Below are positions 1-8,277 of a stretch of 34,723 nt of DNA, one piece after another; positions within the stretch are counted from its first letter, which is position 1, and each line of letters starts with the position of its first letter. The notes below the pieces were generated by a model. The model did not search any database. It was not told the DNA's origin and saw only the letters and a program-made list of their open reading frames with translations. Source of the DNA: Methylicorpusculum sp. Lineage in GTDB: Bacteria; Pseudomonadota; Gammaproteobacteria; Methylococcales; Methylomonadaceae. The position numbers were made by a program, and so were the translations under genes. The stretch covers positions 1-34,723 of the forward strand of contig NZ_JAUSBX010000055.1 in assembly GCF_030651835.1 (NCBI RefSeq), read 5' to 3'.

Positions 1-1
1 G

Positions 2-73
2 TTTTACCAAGCGGGTAATCAATTCCGCAAGCTCTTCTGTAAACATGACGGACGGGGCAATGGTTTCTTTCAT
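2..73 (-). CDS. Possible N-terminus of a gene running off the left edge
   Basis: A minus-strand reading frame opens at an ATG complementary to 71-73 and stays open to the window edge (24 codons, beginning MKETIAPSVMF). The residues are compatible with an amphipathic helix, but no family can be recognised from so short a piece and no strong ribosome binding site is visible. It may be a gene divergent from the phosphoketolase remnant, or chance. Confidence 0.2.
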   Translation of the reverse strand, partial: MKETIAPSVMFTEELAELITRLVK

Positions 74-123
74 CTTTGTCGGCCTGAGGTATTTCGCAAA
101 ATTACCATTATGACGGGATTTTT

Positions 124-246
124 ATGCCTGCGGTATCCCTAAAGCAACAACTCCAGGCCAAGTTAATCGAGCACAGGCATTACATTAATCAGTACGGTGA
201 AGACATGCCTGAGATTCTTAATTGGAAGTGGAGCAAACGCCCATGA
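124..246 (+). pseudogene. C-terminal remnant of phosphoketolase
   Basis: A 40-codon frame reads MPAVSLKQQLQAKLIEHRHY followed by INQYGEDMPEILNWKW, which resembles the extreme C-terminus of xylulose-5-phosphate/fructose-6-phosphate phosphoketolase (the family usually ends with a helix, then a YGxDxPEIxxWxW-like tail). All three forward frames upstream of 124 contain stops or unrelated sequence, so the roughly 750 upstream residues are absent. Its TGA overlaps the ATG of the histidine phosphatase gene (ATGA). Phosphoketolase-histidine phosphatase pairs are familiar in methanotrophs and related bacteria, so this looks like a deleted operon partner. The family assignment rests on about 25 recognisable residues. 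Confidence 0.5.
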
Positions 247-935
247 ATTCACAACAATCCAGGGATTTTGGAGACAACGACCTGTTAAGCAGGGATGAAA
301 ATGTCGCCAAACCTTTACACCTTTACCTGATTCGTCATGGCGAAACCGAGTGGGCTATCTCCGGTCGACATACTGGTAGCTCGGATATTCCGTTAACCAC
401 AAATGGCGAGAATGAGGCGCGTGAACTAGGCAAACATATCCGCGACATTGCCTTTGAACATGTGCTTTGCAGTCCGCTCAAGCGTGCCCGGCGCACCTGT
501 GAACTGGTTAGCCTGGATCAAGCCCCGGAAATCGAAGCAGATTTGGCGGAATGGGCTTTTGGTGATTATGAAGGGCTGCATTTAGCCGAGATTCTACAAA
601 TACACCCAGGCTGGAATGTGTTGGCGGACGGTTGTCCAAACGGTGAAATGCCCGCACAAATTTTAGCGCGCACTGACCGGCTGATTGCCCGTTTGCGTCA
701 GCTTAAAGGTAATGTTGCACTGTTTTCACATGGCAAGTTCGGCGGCATTTTGGCGGCGCGATGGATCGGATTACCGATCACTGAAGCCAGTCATTTCCCG
801 CTGGGAACCGCATCGGTGAGCATGCTGGGCTACGATCATCATCACCCCGAGGTGTCAGTGATCGACTTATGGAATGTGGTCGGACATAAATCATTAGACA
901 CTTTAAAGTTAGCAGGTACGGCGGAGATAGGCTAA
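243..935 (+). CDS. Histidine phosphatase family protein (phosphoglycerate mutase-like)
   Basis: A soluble phosphohydrolase of the histidine phosphatase superfamily. The catalytic RHGE motif (LIRHGETEW) lies near residues 31-34 and the second active-site histidine in FSHGKFGG in the C-terminal half; the central FGDYEG stretch is typical of the SixA/GpmB-like branch. Substrate cannot be told from sequence. An in-frame TTG lies at 222, but ATG at 243 is preferred: it has a GGAG ribosome binding site 9 bases upstream and overlaps the stop of the phosphoketolase remnant as ATGA, suggesting former translational coupling. The first 20-odd residues before the domain are low-complexity and poorly conserved. 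The family is often a neighbour of phosphoketolase and may act on a sugar phosphate, which is an inference from context. Confidence 0.85.
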   Translation: MNSQQSRDFGDNDLLSRDENVAKPLHLYLIRHGETEWAISGRHTGSSDIPLTTNGENEARELGKHIRDIAFEHVLCSPLKRARRTCELVSLDQAPEIEADLAEWAFGDYEGLHLAEILQIHPGWNVLADGCPNGEMPAQILARTDRLIARLRQLKGNVALFSHGKFGGILAARWIGLPITEASHFPLGTASVSMLGYDHHHPEVSVIDLWNVVGHKSLDTLKLAGTAEIG

Positions 936-1031
936 GACTCAACTATGGCATGAGCGCTAATCAAACCTCTCGAGACAATAAATCAAGTAATTATTCAGTG
1001 CGTTTGGGCCCTTATTGATTGAACCGCACCA

Positions 1032-1060
1032 ACAGGCTGTAGAGACGCAACATTTTGCAT
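1032..1060. repeat. Palindromic hairpin repeat
   Basis: An imperfect inverted repeat (AGAGACGCAA and TTGCATCTCT, one G-U wobble) sits between the phosphatase and the ferritin-like gene. It resembles the short GTAGAGACGC-type palindromes dispersed in methanotroph and cyanobacterial intergenic DNA. No T-run follows, so it is not a clear terminator. Confidence 0.45.
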
Positions 1061-1103
1061 CTCTAACCATGGAAGCGACGACCACATTTTTTGGAGAATG
1101 AAA

Positions 1104-1529
1104 ATGCATCAAACGATAACGCAGCGCTTGACAGACGCTTTGCAAGATGAATATAAATCGCGTGCGACCTATCGAAAAGTAATTGAAAAATTCGGTCCGG
1201 TCCGCCCATTCGTCAACATTGTTGAGGCCGAGGGTCGCCACGTCGACGCCTTGATTGCATTGTTTGAGAAGTATCAAATACCGGTTCCGGAAGATCGTTG
1301 GTCTGAACGGATCACTGTTCCTGATACGTTTGAACAAGCTTGCCTAAATGCGGTCGCTGACGAAAAAGCCAATAGGGCAATGTATGACCAGCTGATCGCT
1401 GCCAGTCCGGAACCGGATATTCGCCGGGTATTGGAAAACCTGCAATCCGCTTCCCGTGACCGTCATTTGCCGGCTTTCGAACGTAACGCTTCGAAACACG
1501 GTAAAGGTGGCATGAGAAAGCACGGTTAG
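1104..1529 (+). CDS. Ferritin-like domain protein (DUF2202 type)
   Basis: A 141-residue, mostly helical protein with two repeats of the ferritin-like carboxylate pattern: DEYKSRATY with IVEAEGRH in the first half and DEKANRAMYDQL with SASRDRH in the second. In this family such Glu/His sets bind a di-iron centre in a four-helix bundle, giving a ferroxidase or iron-handling role in the cytoplasm; no signal peptide is present. The ATG at 1104 is chosen over 1098 because GGAG at 1093-1096 is 7 bases from it and only 1 base from the earlier ATG. The C-terminus is rich in Lys, Gly and His. Its position directly before the Feo iron importer supports an iron-storage or buffering function. Confidence 0.8.
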   Translation: MHQTITQRLTDALQDEYKSRATYRKVIEKFGPVRPFVNIVEAEGRHVDALIALFEKYQIPVPEDRWSERITVPDTFEQACLNAVADEKANRAMYDQLIAASPEPDIRRVLENLQSASRDRHLPAFERNASKHGKGGMRKHG

Positions 1530-1663
1530 GGTGTCTCGTTGATTAAATCAACTTCCTCATTCTAGCGAATGCGGGGATGACGAAACGTACTGTGCTGTTC
1601 TGACTGTCTTCCGCACTTGCAGCAACCAGCTCAATTAAGAAAGTTCTTTCAGGGAAGTTTCAA

Positions 1664-4222
1664 ATGTGTATCAATTTATGTGACATGAAGCAGGGTGATC
1701 GGGGACGCGTGGTAGGTTTCCGGAAAAACTTTTTGCCTTATCAAAAGAAACTGCTGTCTATGGGTTTAACGCCCGACACTGAATTTGAACTGGTACGCAT
1801 TGCGCCCTTAGGCGATCCGGTTGAAATCAGAGTGCGCGGCACCGATCTTAGTCTGCGGCAGAGTGAGGTGGCTGGATTGAAAATTGAGCGCCTTAAAAAC
1901 GAAGCACTCAGTTTGAAGCCAACACCGGAACAGAAGTCGGAATATACCATCGCTGTCATCGGCAATCCCAACTGCGGTAAAACCACCCTTTTTAATGGTC
2001 TGACCGGTGCCCGTCAACATGTTGGCAATTGGGCGGGGGTTACTGTCGAACAAAAAACCGGCTTTTACCGTTACGAAAATAAAGCCGTCAAAGTGGTCGA
2101 TTTACCCGGCATCTATGCGCTGGACGTGAACGAGACGGCTACTTCTCTAGATGAAAAAATCGCCAGGGATTACATCCTTTCCCAGCAGGCCGACCTGATC
2201 ATAAATATCGTCGACACCTCCCATCTCGAACATAACCTGTACCTGACCATACAACTCCTGGAAATGGAGCTGCCGATACTGGTGGTTTTGAATAACATGG
2301 ACGATGCCACAGGCCAAGGTATAACCATCGATTGCGATGAATTGGCCCGCAACCTCGATTGCCCCTTGGTTTCGTTGATCGCAACGCGGGCCGATGATGT
2401 CAGAGCCCTGAAAGCGACGATTAACCAGTTAGCCGAAAATAAAACGCTGTCGACTTTCTCTATCGACTATCCGCTAGAGGTTAAAGCTGCGCTGGATAAG
2501 CTCTCGCCATTAGTTGAACAAAAATTAGCCAACCGGTTTGGCAATTCGCGCTGGTTTGCAGGCAAACTGCTGGAGCGGGACGGTTTCGCGCTGAGTCATG
2601 CCGATGCTCTGCTGACTGAGACAGCGGAAAAACTGCGCAATGAGATTGAAGACAAAGCCACTGAAGATGCGGATATCATAATTATTGACAGCCGCTACGG
2701 ATTTATCAGCCTTCTGGTACAAAAGACACTGACCAGGCAATCCGGGCAGGCTCCGAGTCTGTCGGATACAATCGACAACGTGGTATTAAATCGATTTTTA
2801 GCCATTCCGATCTTCCTCGGGGTAATGTATTTGATGTTCACCTTCACCATTAAACTGGGCCGGGTCTTCAAGCCGTTTTTTAACGATCTGGCTCAGGCAT
2901 TTTTTGTGGACGGGTTGGGCGCATTTTTAGGACTGATGAACAGCCCGCAATGGCTGATAACACTGATTGCCACGGGTGTTGGTAACGGCATTCGGGAGGT
3001 GGCTGCGTTTATCCCGATTCTCGGTTTTCTGTATCTGTTTATTTCAGTACTTGAAGAGTCCGGGTATATGGCCAGAGCGACTTTTGCGATGGATCGTTTC
3101 ATGCGTGTATTGGGACTCCCCGGCAAAGCCTTTGTACCAATGATCCTGGGCTTTGGCTGTAACGTCCCGGCCATGCTTGCGACCCGCACGCTGGAGCGTC
3201 CGCGTGACCGGCTTTTGAGTCTGGTGTTGAATCCATTCATGACTTGCGGCGCTCGCTTGGTGGTATTTACACTGTTTGCGGCCGCCTTTTTTCCGGATAA
3301 CGGCGGGATGGTCGTGTTTGTACTTTATATGATAGGGATTGTGGCTGCTCTGCTGACGGCGTTACTGCTGAAACACAGTTTTCTGAAAGAGGAATCCTCT
3401 CTGGTGATGATGGAAATCCCCAGCTATCACATCCCGAAGCTGAAAAATGTGTTGATTAACAGCTGGACTCGGCTCAAAGCATTTATGGTACGGGTCGGTA
3501 AAATCATTATTACCATGGTGGTGATCTTGAACCTGCTCAGTTCGTTGGGAACAGACGGCTCATATCAAGCAAATAATATTGAACATTCAGTGCTCAGTGC
3601 GGCTGGGCGTGCATTGACGCCGACGCTGGCGCCACTGGGTATCAGAGAAGATAACTGGCCTGCAACCGTTGCGTTATTTACCGGGATTCTGCATAAAGCC
3701 GTCGTGATCAGCACGCTGAAAACCATCTACTCGGAAAGTCCCGCCGCTAAGGCAGCTCTTCAAGCACAAGACTTTAATCTTAATGATGCGGTCAAACGGG
3801 CTTTTATGACGATTCCCATGGGGCTGAAAAAAATGATCGGGATTGGGGTAACGCAACCGACTAGCCAAAATACATTTATTACCGAATTGCATACCCATTT
3901 TGAAGGACAAGTAGGCGCTTTTGCCTATTTGCTGTTTGTTTTGCTTTATTTTCCCTGTATTGCCACTTCAGCGGCTGCCTATAGAGAATCCAGCCTGCGC
4001 TGGTCGGTATTCATGGTGTTCTGGTCCACCGGTCTAGCCTATCTGACTGCAACGCTGTTTTATCAATTAGCGACCTATAGCCAGCATCCGCGAACCTCAA
4101 TGGCATGGCTGACAATGATTGCGTTAATCACAATCGCTGTGGTGCTGATATTTCGTTATTGGGGCGGACAGCATCAAGCTTCTATGTCCATCAACGCCAT
4201 TAAACCTTCAACCAAGGACTAA
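1664..4222 (+). CDS. feoB: Ferrous iron transporter, FeoA-FeoB fusion
   Basis: An 852-residue inner-membrane Fe(II) importer. Residues 1-77 are a FeoA-like SH3 domain (KKLLSMGLTPDTEFELVR). It is fused to the FeoB G-protein domain with G1 GNPNCGKTT (100-108), the Thr of G2 near 127, G3 DLPG (146-149) and G4 as NNMD (210-213), where NxxD is usual. The GTPase region is followed by a helical GDI-like segment and then by two Gate domains within about eight to ten membrane spans (first FVPMILGFGCNVPAMLATRT, second near HKAVVISTLKT). Cys in GFGCN and in MTCGARL are the conserved pore cysteines. The ATG follows an AGGGA site. The fused FeoA is less common than separate feoA and feoB genes. It is translated with the metal ATPase that starts 3 bases after its stop. 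No convincing Fur box was found. Confidence 0.95.
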   Translation: MCINLCDMKQGDRGRVVGFRKNFLPYQKKLLSMGLTPDTEFELVRIAPLGDPVEIRVRGTDLSLRQSEVAGLKIERLKNEALSLKPTPEQKSEYTIAVIGNPNCGKTTLFNGLTGARQHVGNWAGVTVEQKTGFYRYENKAVKVVDLPGIYALDVNETATSLDEKIARDYILSQQADLIINIVDTSHLEHNLYLTIQLLEMELPILVVLNNMDDATGQGITIDCDELARNLDCPLVSLIATRADDVRALKATINQLAENKTLSTFSIDYPLEVKAALDKLSPLVEQKLANRFGNSRWFAGKLLERDGFALSHADALLTETAEKLRNEIEDKATEDADIIIIDSRYGFISLLVQKTLTRQSGQAPSLSDTIDNVVLNRFLAIPIFLGVMYLMFTFTIKLGRVFKPFFNDLAQAFFVDGLGAFLGLMNSPQWLITLIATGVGNGIREVAAFIPILGFLYLFISVLEESGYMARATFAMDRFMRVLGLPGKAFVPMILGFGCNVPAMLATRTLERPRDRLLSLVLNPFMTCGARLVVFTLFAAAFFPDNGGMVVFVLYMIGIVAALLTALLLKHSFLKEESSLVMMEIPSYHIPKLKNVLINSWTRLKAFMVRVGKIIITMVVILNLLSSLGTDGSYQANNIEHSVLSAAGRALTPTLAPLGIREDNWPATVALFTGILHKAVVISTLKTIYSESPAAKAALQAQDFNLNDAVKRAFMTIPMGLKKMIGIGVTQPTSQNTFITELHTHFEGQVGAFAYLLFVLLYFPCIATSAAAYRESSLRWSVFMVFWSTGLAYLTATLFYQLATYSQHPRTSMAWLTMIALITIAVVLIFRYWGGQHQASMSINAIKPSTKD

Positions 4223-4225
4223 CGA

Positions 4226-6226
4226 ATGCCGTATAAAACTTATTTCGACAAAATCGACGCCCAACTACTGAAAATCAGCCCCCGCCGGGACATCATGTTG
4301 TTGCGCGTTATTGCCGCGGCCATTCCGGTGGTCTGTTTTGCTTTGGATGCCTTTTATGACATGCCGGTGCTTTATTGGTTGGGTATTCCATTTTATTTGA
4401 TCTGTCTGGCGCTTTATCTGGAAGCCTTGTTAAAAACCATCCTATTGATGCACAAGGTTTCAGCAGAGTTATTAATCGTCTTAGTGATGATCGTCACTTT
4501 GATTGACGGTGAACCGCTGAGTGGTGCGATGGTCGCTTGGTTTATTGGGCTGGGGCTTTATATTTCGTTTACGATTATCAGAAAAAACCGTGAAAAAATC
4601 GAAGTGCTGATTCAGGACAGCAAAAAAACCGCCCAAGTCATGCAGGGCGATGAAATCCATGAAATTCCGCTGCTGGAGGTGCAAAAGCAGGATGTGATCA
4701 TCGTACCCAAAGGCGCCATGATCACCGTCGATGGCGTTATCAGCGAAGGTGAGTCTTCTATCGATGAAGCCTTTGTGACCGGTGAGCCTTTTCCGGTATT
4801 TAAACAACGCGGCGATGCAGTGATTTCCGGCACCTTGAATTTAACCGCGCCACTGCAGGTGGTCGCGGAAAAAAACGGTAATGACGCGTTTATTGCGATT
4901 ATGACGCGGGAAATCGAAGCCGGACTCCAGCAAAAATCCACCTTACAGAAACGCGCCGATTTAACCGTTCAGGTGCTCATCCTCGGCGTCACAGCCTATG
5001 CCTTTTTGCTGTTGTTTATGACCGGCAGTCTGCATCTGATGGCTACGGCGCTTGCCGTGGTGTGTCCCTGTGCCTGGGCCTTGGCAACGCCCACTGCCTT
5101 TGCCGCCAATATCGGCCGCTTAGCGCGTAGCAACATTCTGGCTCGCGGCGGCGAGCCGTTGGAAAACATGCAGGATATTAAAACCCTGATTTTGGATAAA
5201 ACCGGCACTGTCACGATGGCTGTTCCGGAAGTCAGCCAGGTGATTGCCCTCACCATGGCCGAACAGGACTTGCTGACCTTATGTGCATCGGTTGAATCCC
5301 GATTCGATCATCCGATTGCCAATGCAATCGTCGCGTATGCCAATGGGCACGGTGTGTCGCATTTGCAAAAAGTGACCCAGGTCGAAGACTTGCCGGGCCG
5401 TGGCATAAAAGCCCGAATCGGAGCTGATGAAGATCTGATCGGCAGTGAGGAAACCCTGCAGCAACTCGATATCGAACTGCCCGCTTTAGATTACACCGGT
5501 AGGGCAATATGGGTGGCTGTTAACCGAGAAGTTAAAGGGGTGATTGTTATTCGCGACATTATCCGTGCCGAAATGCAGGGTTTGGTTGCTGCCATCCATG
5601 ACTGCGGGATCAAAACAGTACTGCTGGCCACAGGTGACAATGAGGAAAGCGAAGCGAAACGGGTGGCTGAATACATCGGTGCCGATGGCTATTTTTTCAA
5701 CTTTAAGCCGGATGATAAAACTGCGTTGGTCAAGAAGATGCAGCTGGAAGGCAAGGTTGCCATGGTGGGCGACGGCGTCAACGATGCACCGGCCCTGGCT
5801 GCAGCTAATGTCGGGATTGCCATAGGCGGCCATAAAAATGTCAGTTTGGCGGTCATGTCTGCCGATATTGTGATTCTAGGCGACGACGCCAAGGACTTGA
5901 TCACGATACTGCGACTTAGTCGAAAAATGGGCGGCATTATCAAGCAAAATTATATCTGGGCAATGGGCTTTAACGCGATTGGGCTAACCCTGGCAACCCT
6001 CGGAGTCCTTAACCCTATCGTGGCCGCATTATTTCATCATCTCAGTTCGGTCTTTGTCGTAGTCAATGCTGGTCGGTTATATTTCACCGGCATTGAAAAT
6101 TCTCCGGTCGGTCCTTTGTTTCAGAAAATGGATGAAATCACCCGTCGAAAACAAATGAGCCCGGTGGAGCCTTTGGTAATCAATACTGAAAACGCTACCG
6201 AATCCATGGTTGAACAACAGCCCTGA
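4226..6226 (+). CDS. P1B-type heavy-metal-translocating ATPase
   Basis: A 666-residue transmembrane cation pump. Visible in order: an N-terminal membrane region without a CxxC heavy-metal-binding domain, actuator TGE (185-187), the ion-binding CPC motif in transmembrane helix 6 (VVCPCAWALATPTAF, 280-282), the phosphorylated Asp in DKTGT (324-328), the P1B HP dipeptide (SRFDHP, 362-363), the hinge GDGVNDAP, and a last helix with HHLSSVFVVVNAGRL. CPC with W-A after it differs from the usual CPCALGLA. Metal specificity is not decidable from this; Cu, Zn and Fe(II)-type P1B pumps share the motif. An AAGGA ribosome binding site lies 8 bases before the ATG and the gene abuts feoB, so it may export or traffic metal taken up by Feo. 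Confidence 0.93.
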   Translation: MPYKTYFDKIDAQLLKISPRRDIMLLRVIAAAIPVVCFALDAFYDMPVLYWLGIPFYLICLALYLEALLKTILLMHKVSAELLIVLVMIVTLIDGEPLSGAMVAWFIGLGLYISFTIIRKNREKIEVLIQDSKKTAQVMQGDEIHEIPLLEVQKQDVIIVPKGAMITVDGVISEGESSIDEAFVTGEPFPVFKQRGDAVISGTLNLTAPLQVVAEKNGNDAFIAIMTREIEAGLQQKSTLQKRADLTVQVLILGVTAYAFLLLFMTGSLHLMATALAVVCPCAWALATPTAFAANIGRLARSNILARGGEPLENMQDIKTLILDKTGTVTMAVPEVSQVIALTMAEQDLLTLCASVESRFDHPIANAIVAYANGHGVSHLQKVTQVEDLPGRGIKARIGADEDLIGSEETLQQLDIELPALDYTGRAIWVAVNREVKGVIVIRDIIRAEMQGLVAAIHDCGIKTVLLATGDNEESEAKRVAEYIGADGYFFNFKPDDKTALVKKMQLEGKVAMVGDGVNDAPALAAANVGIAIGGHKNVSLAVMSADIVILGDDAKDLITILRLSRKMGGIIKQNYIWAMGFNAIGLTLATLGVLNPIVAALFHHLSSVFVVVNAGRLYFTGIENSPVGPLFQKMDEITRRKQMSPVEPLVINTENATESMVEQQP

Positions 6227-6257
6227 TCGTAAAGCGTTATTCAAAAAGAGACGATAA

Positions 6258-6515
6258 ATGCTGCTATGGATCATGGGTTTCAGTGCTTTAGGCAGCGTCG
6301 GCGCTGTCTGTTGTGCGGCCTTGTTTTTGTTTTTTCCGGAAAGCATTCGCAAAGTGCTTATCCCTTGTCTGATCAGTTATGCGACCGGGACATTGCTCAG
6401 TGCCGCATTTCTCGGCATGCTTCCCAACGCATTGTTACAGGCACCGGCAATCCCTGTCATAGCTACGGTACTTGCCGGTATCCTAGGTTTTTTCATTTTG
6501 GAGGATAAGGCTTGA
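6258..6515 (+). pseudogene. N-terminal stub of a ZIP-family metal transporter
   Basis: The 85 residues form about three membrane helices and match the start of ZIP (ZupT/ZIP1-like) transporters: the SYATGTLLSAAFLGMLPNAL stretch parallels the family's helix-2 region, where LGxIPHAL is usual. Full-length ZIP proteins have about 240-300 residues and a His-rich loop after helix 3; here the frame ends directly after GFFILE with DKA and a stop, so the last two thirds are missing. The stop overlaps the TTG start of the next frame (TTGA). It follows the P1B ATPase by 31 bases and was probably a third member of the metal operon. A functional 85-residue protein is possible but unlikely. Confidence 0.65.
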
Positions 6516-7201
6516 ATAATGACATCGAAATCGAATTCCACGCTATCAATGATGAATCTCAGGTCCTCGCAACTTACGAAAAGCAGCTGGCCGAATGCGG
6601 TGAAGAGCAATCTGCCGGCTATTTTGAAAATTTAGAGTGGTGGCGCCTTAGTTCTTTTAGTTTTTTACGGGCTACTAGAAATCAAGTGTCCTGGATTAAA
6701 GCAATGCCAGAAATATCAACCCTAACCGCAGTATCACTGGCAGCGGTTCTTACCGGCTGTGCATCGCTAGAACAAGGGGCTATGCCAAAACAAATTATTA
6801 CTGACCGTCAGGCGGTATTACACGTGATCACCGGTAGTAAATTGAGGGACCAAATGCACCGGGTGAACAACCTGATGTTAGAGCGCAATATGACAGAACT
6901 GGAATTAGATAGCCAAAGGCGGCAGATAACCTCACGAGTATTGGATGTTGCCACAGGCGCTGAAAGCGCGATGGACTGCATGTTAGCAGGAGTGCCTAGT
7001 TTAAATCTCAATGCCGAAAGGCAAAAGTTGTTCCTTGCTCTGGCAGATAAGCTCCGCAACGAAGTGAAAACCCTCAAAACTCAAGCCCAAACCCATCAGT
7101 TAGCCGATATCCCCGCTACGTTGGATAGAATGGACACTACCTGTAAATCCTGTCACGAGTTGTTCCCTGACTTTACTATCGATCAGGCCTCTATAAGCTG
7201 A
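6512..7201 (+). CDS. Putative lipoprotein with C-terminal CxxCH haem motif (class II cytochrome c-like), with odd N-terminal extension
   Basis: The frame encodes 229 residues if translation starts at TTG 6512, which has a very good GGAGG 7 bases upstream. Residues 65-83 then form an internal lipoprotein signal (STLTAVSLAAVLTGCASL, lipobox LTGC) starting at Met65 (6704). The part after the lipobox is helical and ends with TCKSCHELF, a C-terminal haem-attachment site like that of cytochrome c' four-helix bundles. The mature protein is therefore most likely a periplasmic membrane-anchored monohaem cytochrome with true start at 6704 (166 residues). The first 64 residues (acidic, ending in NLEWWRLSS) match nothing I recognise and look like the remnant of another gene fused in frame by the deletion that cut the ZIP gene. 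Confidence 0.6.
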   Translation: MNNDIEIEFHAINDESQVLATYEKQLAECGEEQSAGYFENLEWWRLSSFSFLRATRNQVSWIKAMPEISTLTAVSLAAVLTGCASLEQGAMPKQIITDRQAVLHVITGSKLRDQMHRVNNLMLERNMTELELDSQRRQITSRVLDVATGAESAMDCMLAGVPSLNLNAERQKLFLALADKLRNEVKTLKTQAQTHQLADIPATLDRMDTTCKSCHELFPDFTIDQASIS

Positions 7202-7332
7202 TGCTGATAACTCCGTCGTGGCTCTCTAATTTGACACTTTTAGCGCGAGCCATTTTCGGACGTTGAACGATTATTGATAGGTTGTAGGCAACTTAGTTAA
7301 TCCTGGCTAACGTCAACATGGCAAATGCCCCT

Positions 7333-7349
7333 CAGATTTTATCTGAGTG
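7333..7349. repeat. Small hairpin between convergent cytochrome genes
   Basis: CTCAGAT and ATCTGAG form a 7-bp stem with a 3-base loop in the spacer between the two convergent genes. There is no T-run, so it is at best a weak bidirectional terminator. The rest of the 170-base spacer shows nothing further. Confidence 0.3.
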
Positions 7350-7371
7350 ATCAACCTATGACGGTTTAGTG

Positions 7372-7812
7372 TCATTCCTGCAGGCGGTACACATACTCCG
7401 TCAATGCTAAAATTCGACTGCGAGCAGCTGATTCGCTATCTTGCGGAGGATAATTGTCGAAGTACAATGAACTTTGGTTATTAAAGGCATTTCCCCAGAT
7501 CGGCATTTCGCGCGGCCCATGCGCCTTGACCTCCTGACGTCCGTCTATGATCTGAAAAACCCGGTCAAACGGGAAAATGCCATTGTTATTCTTGGCGAGT
7601 ACGGTCAGGTTGGGCACTGGCCTCGCTAACAACGATTTTAGCGGTCCATCATCACCCTTGCCGGTTAAGCCATGACAAACGGCACATGCCGAATTGTATT
7701 CATTTTTTCCGACATCCAACTTTTCCGCGGCAAAGGCAGTATTTGATAAGCCGATCAGCAGGATTCCGAAAGATGATAATGACAGAGCCCGGAGTTTCTT
7801 AGAAATAGTCAT
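7372..7812 (-). CDS. Periplasmic c-type cytochrome
   Basis: A 146-residue protein with a Sec signal peptide (MTISKKLRALSLSSFGILL, cleavage after AFA) and a single class I haem site, CAVCH, followed by GLTGKGDDGP as in soluble and cbb3-like monohaem cytochromes. A candidate axial Met lies in REMPIWG, the usual distance downstream. The start is taken at the ATG complementary to 7810-7812, because GGAGGCAAC precedes it; the longer frame adds nine residues without a binding site. It probably carries electrons in the periplasm. It is followed toward 7851 by the NifX-like gene on the same strand with a short spacer, so the two may be co-transcribed with the NifX-like gene first. Confidence 0.88.
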   Translation of the reverse strand: MTISKKLRALSLSSFGILLIGLSNTAFAAEKLDVGKNEYNSACAVCHGLTGKGDDGPLKSLLARPVPNLTVLAKNNNGIFPFDRVFQIIDGRQEVKAHGPREMPIWGNAFNNQSSLYFDNYPPQDSESAARSRILALTEYVYRLQE

Positions 7813-7850
7813 GTTGCCTCCAAAAAGGGTATTGTACAAAAGGCATGGCT

Positions 7851-8216
7851 TTAGTGATGGCTGTGTTCATGCGCATGTTCATGGGGTTCAAAAGGTTCGG
7901 TTTTCAGGGTGCCGTTTAAAAAATCCTTTACAGCTTGTTCCGGATTGGTTTCCTTGGTGATCAAGGCTTGAATATTTCTTTGTTGCAGGCGACTCGCTAG
8001 CCCGGCGCCCATTCCTCCGACAATCAGCACCTGAAAGTGATCCAAAGGGGGTGGCTCGAAAGGAGATGACTCATGGAATGACTCTTCTTTAGGCAGCTCC
8101 AGCAATTCTTTCTCGGAAATCGCATTATTATCGATGGTATACATCCAGACTTTTCTACACCGGCCGGTATGTCCGCTTATTTCTTTTCGATTCTGACTGG
8201 CGAAAGCAATTTTAAT
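7851..8216 (-). CDS. NifX/NifB-like (dinitrogenase iron-molybdenum cofactor family) protein, start codon missing or ATT
   Basis: The domain is a small ribonuclease H-like fold that binds Fe-S or FeMo-co precursors in NifX/NafY and occurs in many uncharacterised metalloproteins. The core FQVLIVGGMGAGLASRLQQR is clear, and the C-terminus is His-rich (EPHEHAHEHSHH), which may bind metal. The first in-frame ATG (8144) lies inside the domain. Upstream of it the same frame encodes KIAFASQNRKEISGHTGRCR, the conserved N-terminal strand and the GHxGxC loop, back to an in-frame TAG at 8238-8240. No ATG, GTG or TTG occurs in that interval; the place where MKIAFAS is expected carries ATT (8216-8214). Either ATT is used as a start or an ATG mutated. 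Its neighbours suggest a metal or redox role. Confidence 0.65.
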   Translation of the reverse strand: MKIAFASQNRKEISGHTGRCRKVWMYTIDNNAISEKELLELPKEESFHESSPFEPPPLDHFQVLIVGGMGAGLASRLQQRNIQALITKETNPEQAVKDFLNGTLKTEPFEPHEHAHEHSHH

Positions 8217-8277
8217 ACCAATTCTTGATTGACTGGTCTAACGTCATGCTTTCGAAACGCTGTTAAAAAAGATCGAA

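Noticed and set aside
957-1337. 126-codon minus-strand open frame
   Set aside because: It overlaps the ferritin-like gene, has no ribosome site and no family resemblance.
1560-1590. Hairpin CATTC/GAATG as a terminator or Fur-type site before feoB
   Set aside because: The stem is only 5 bp, there is no T-run, and it does not fit a Fur box.
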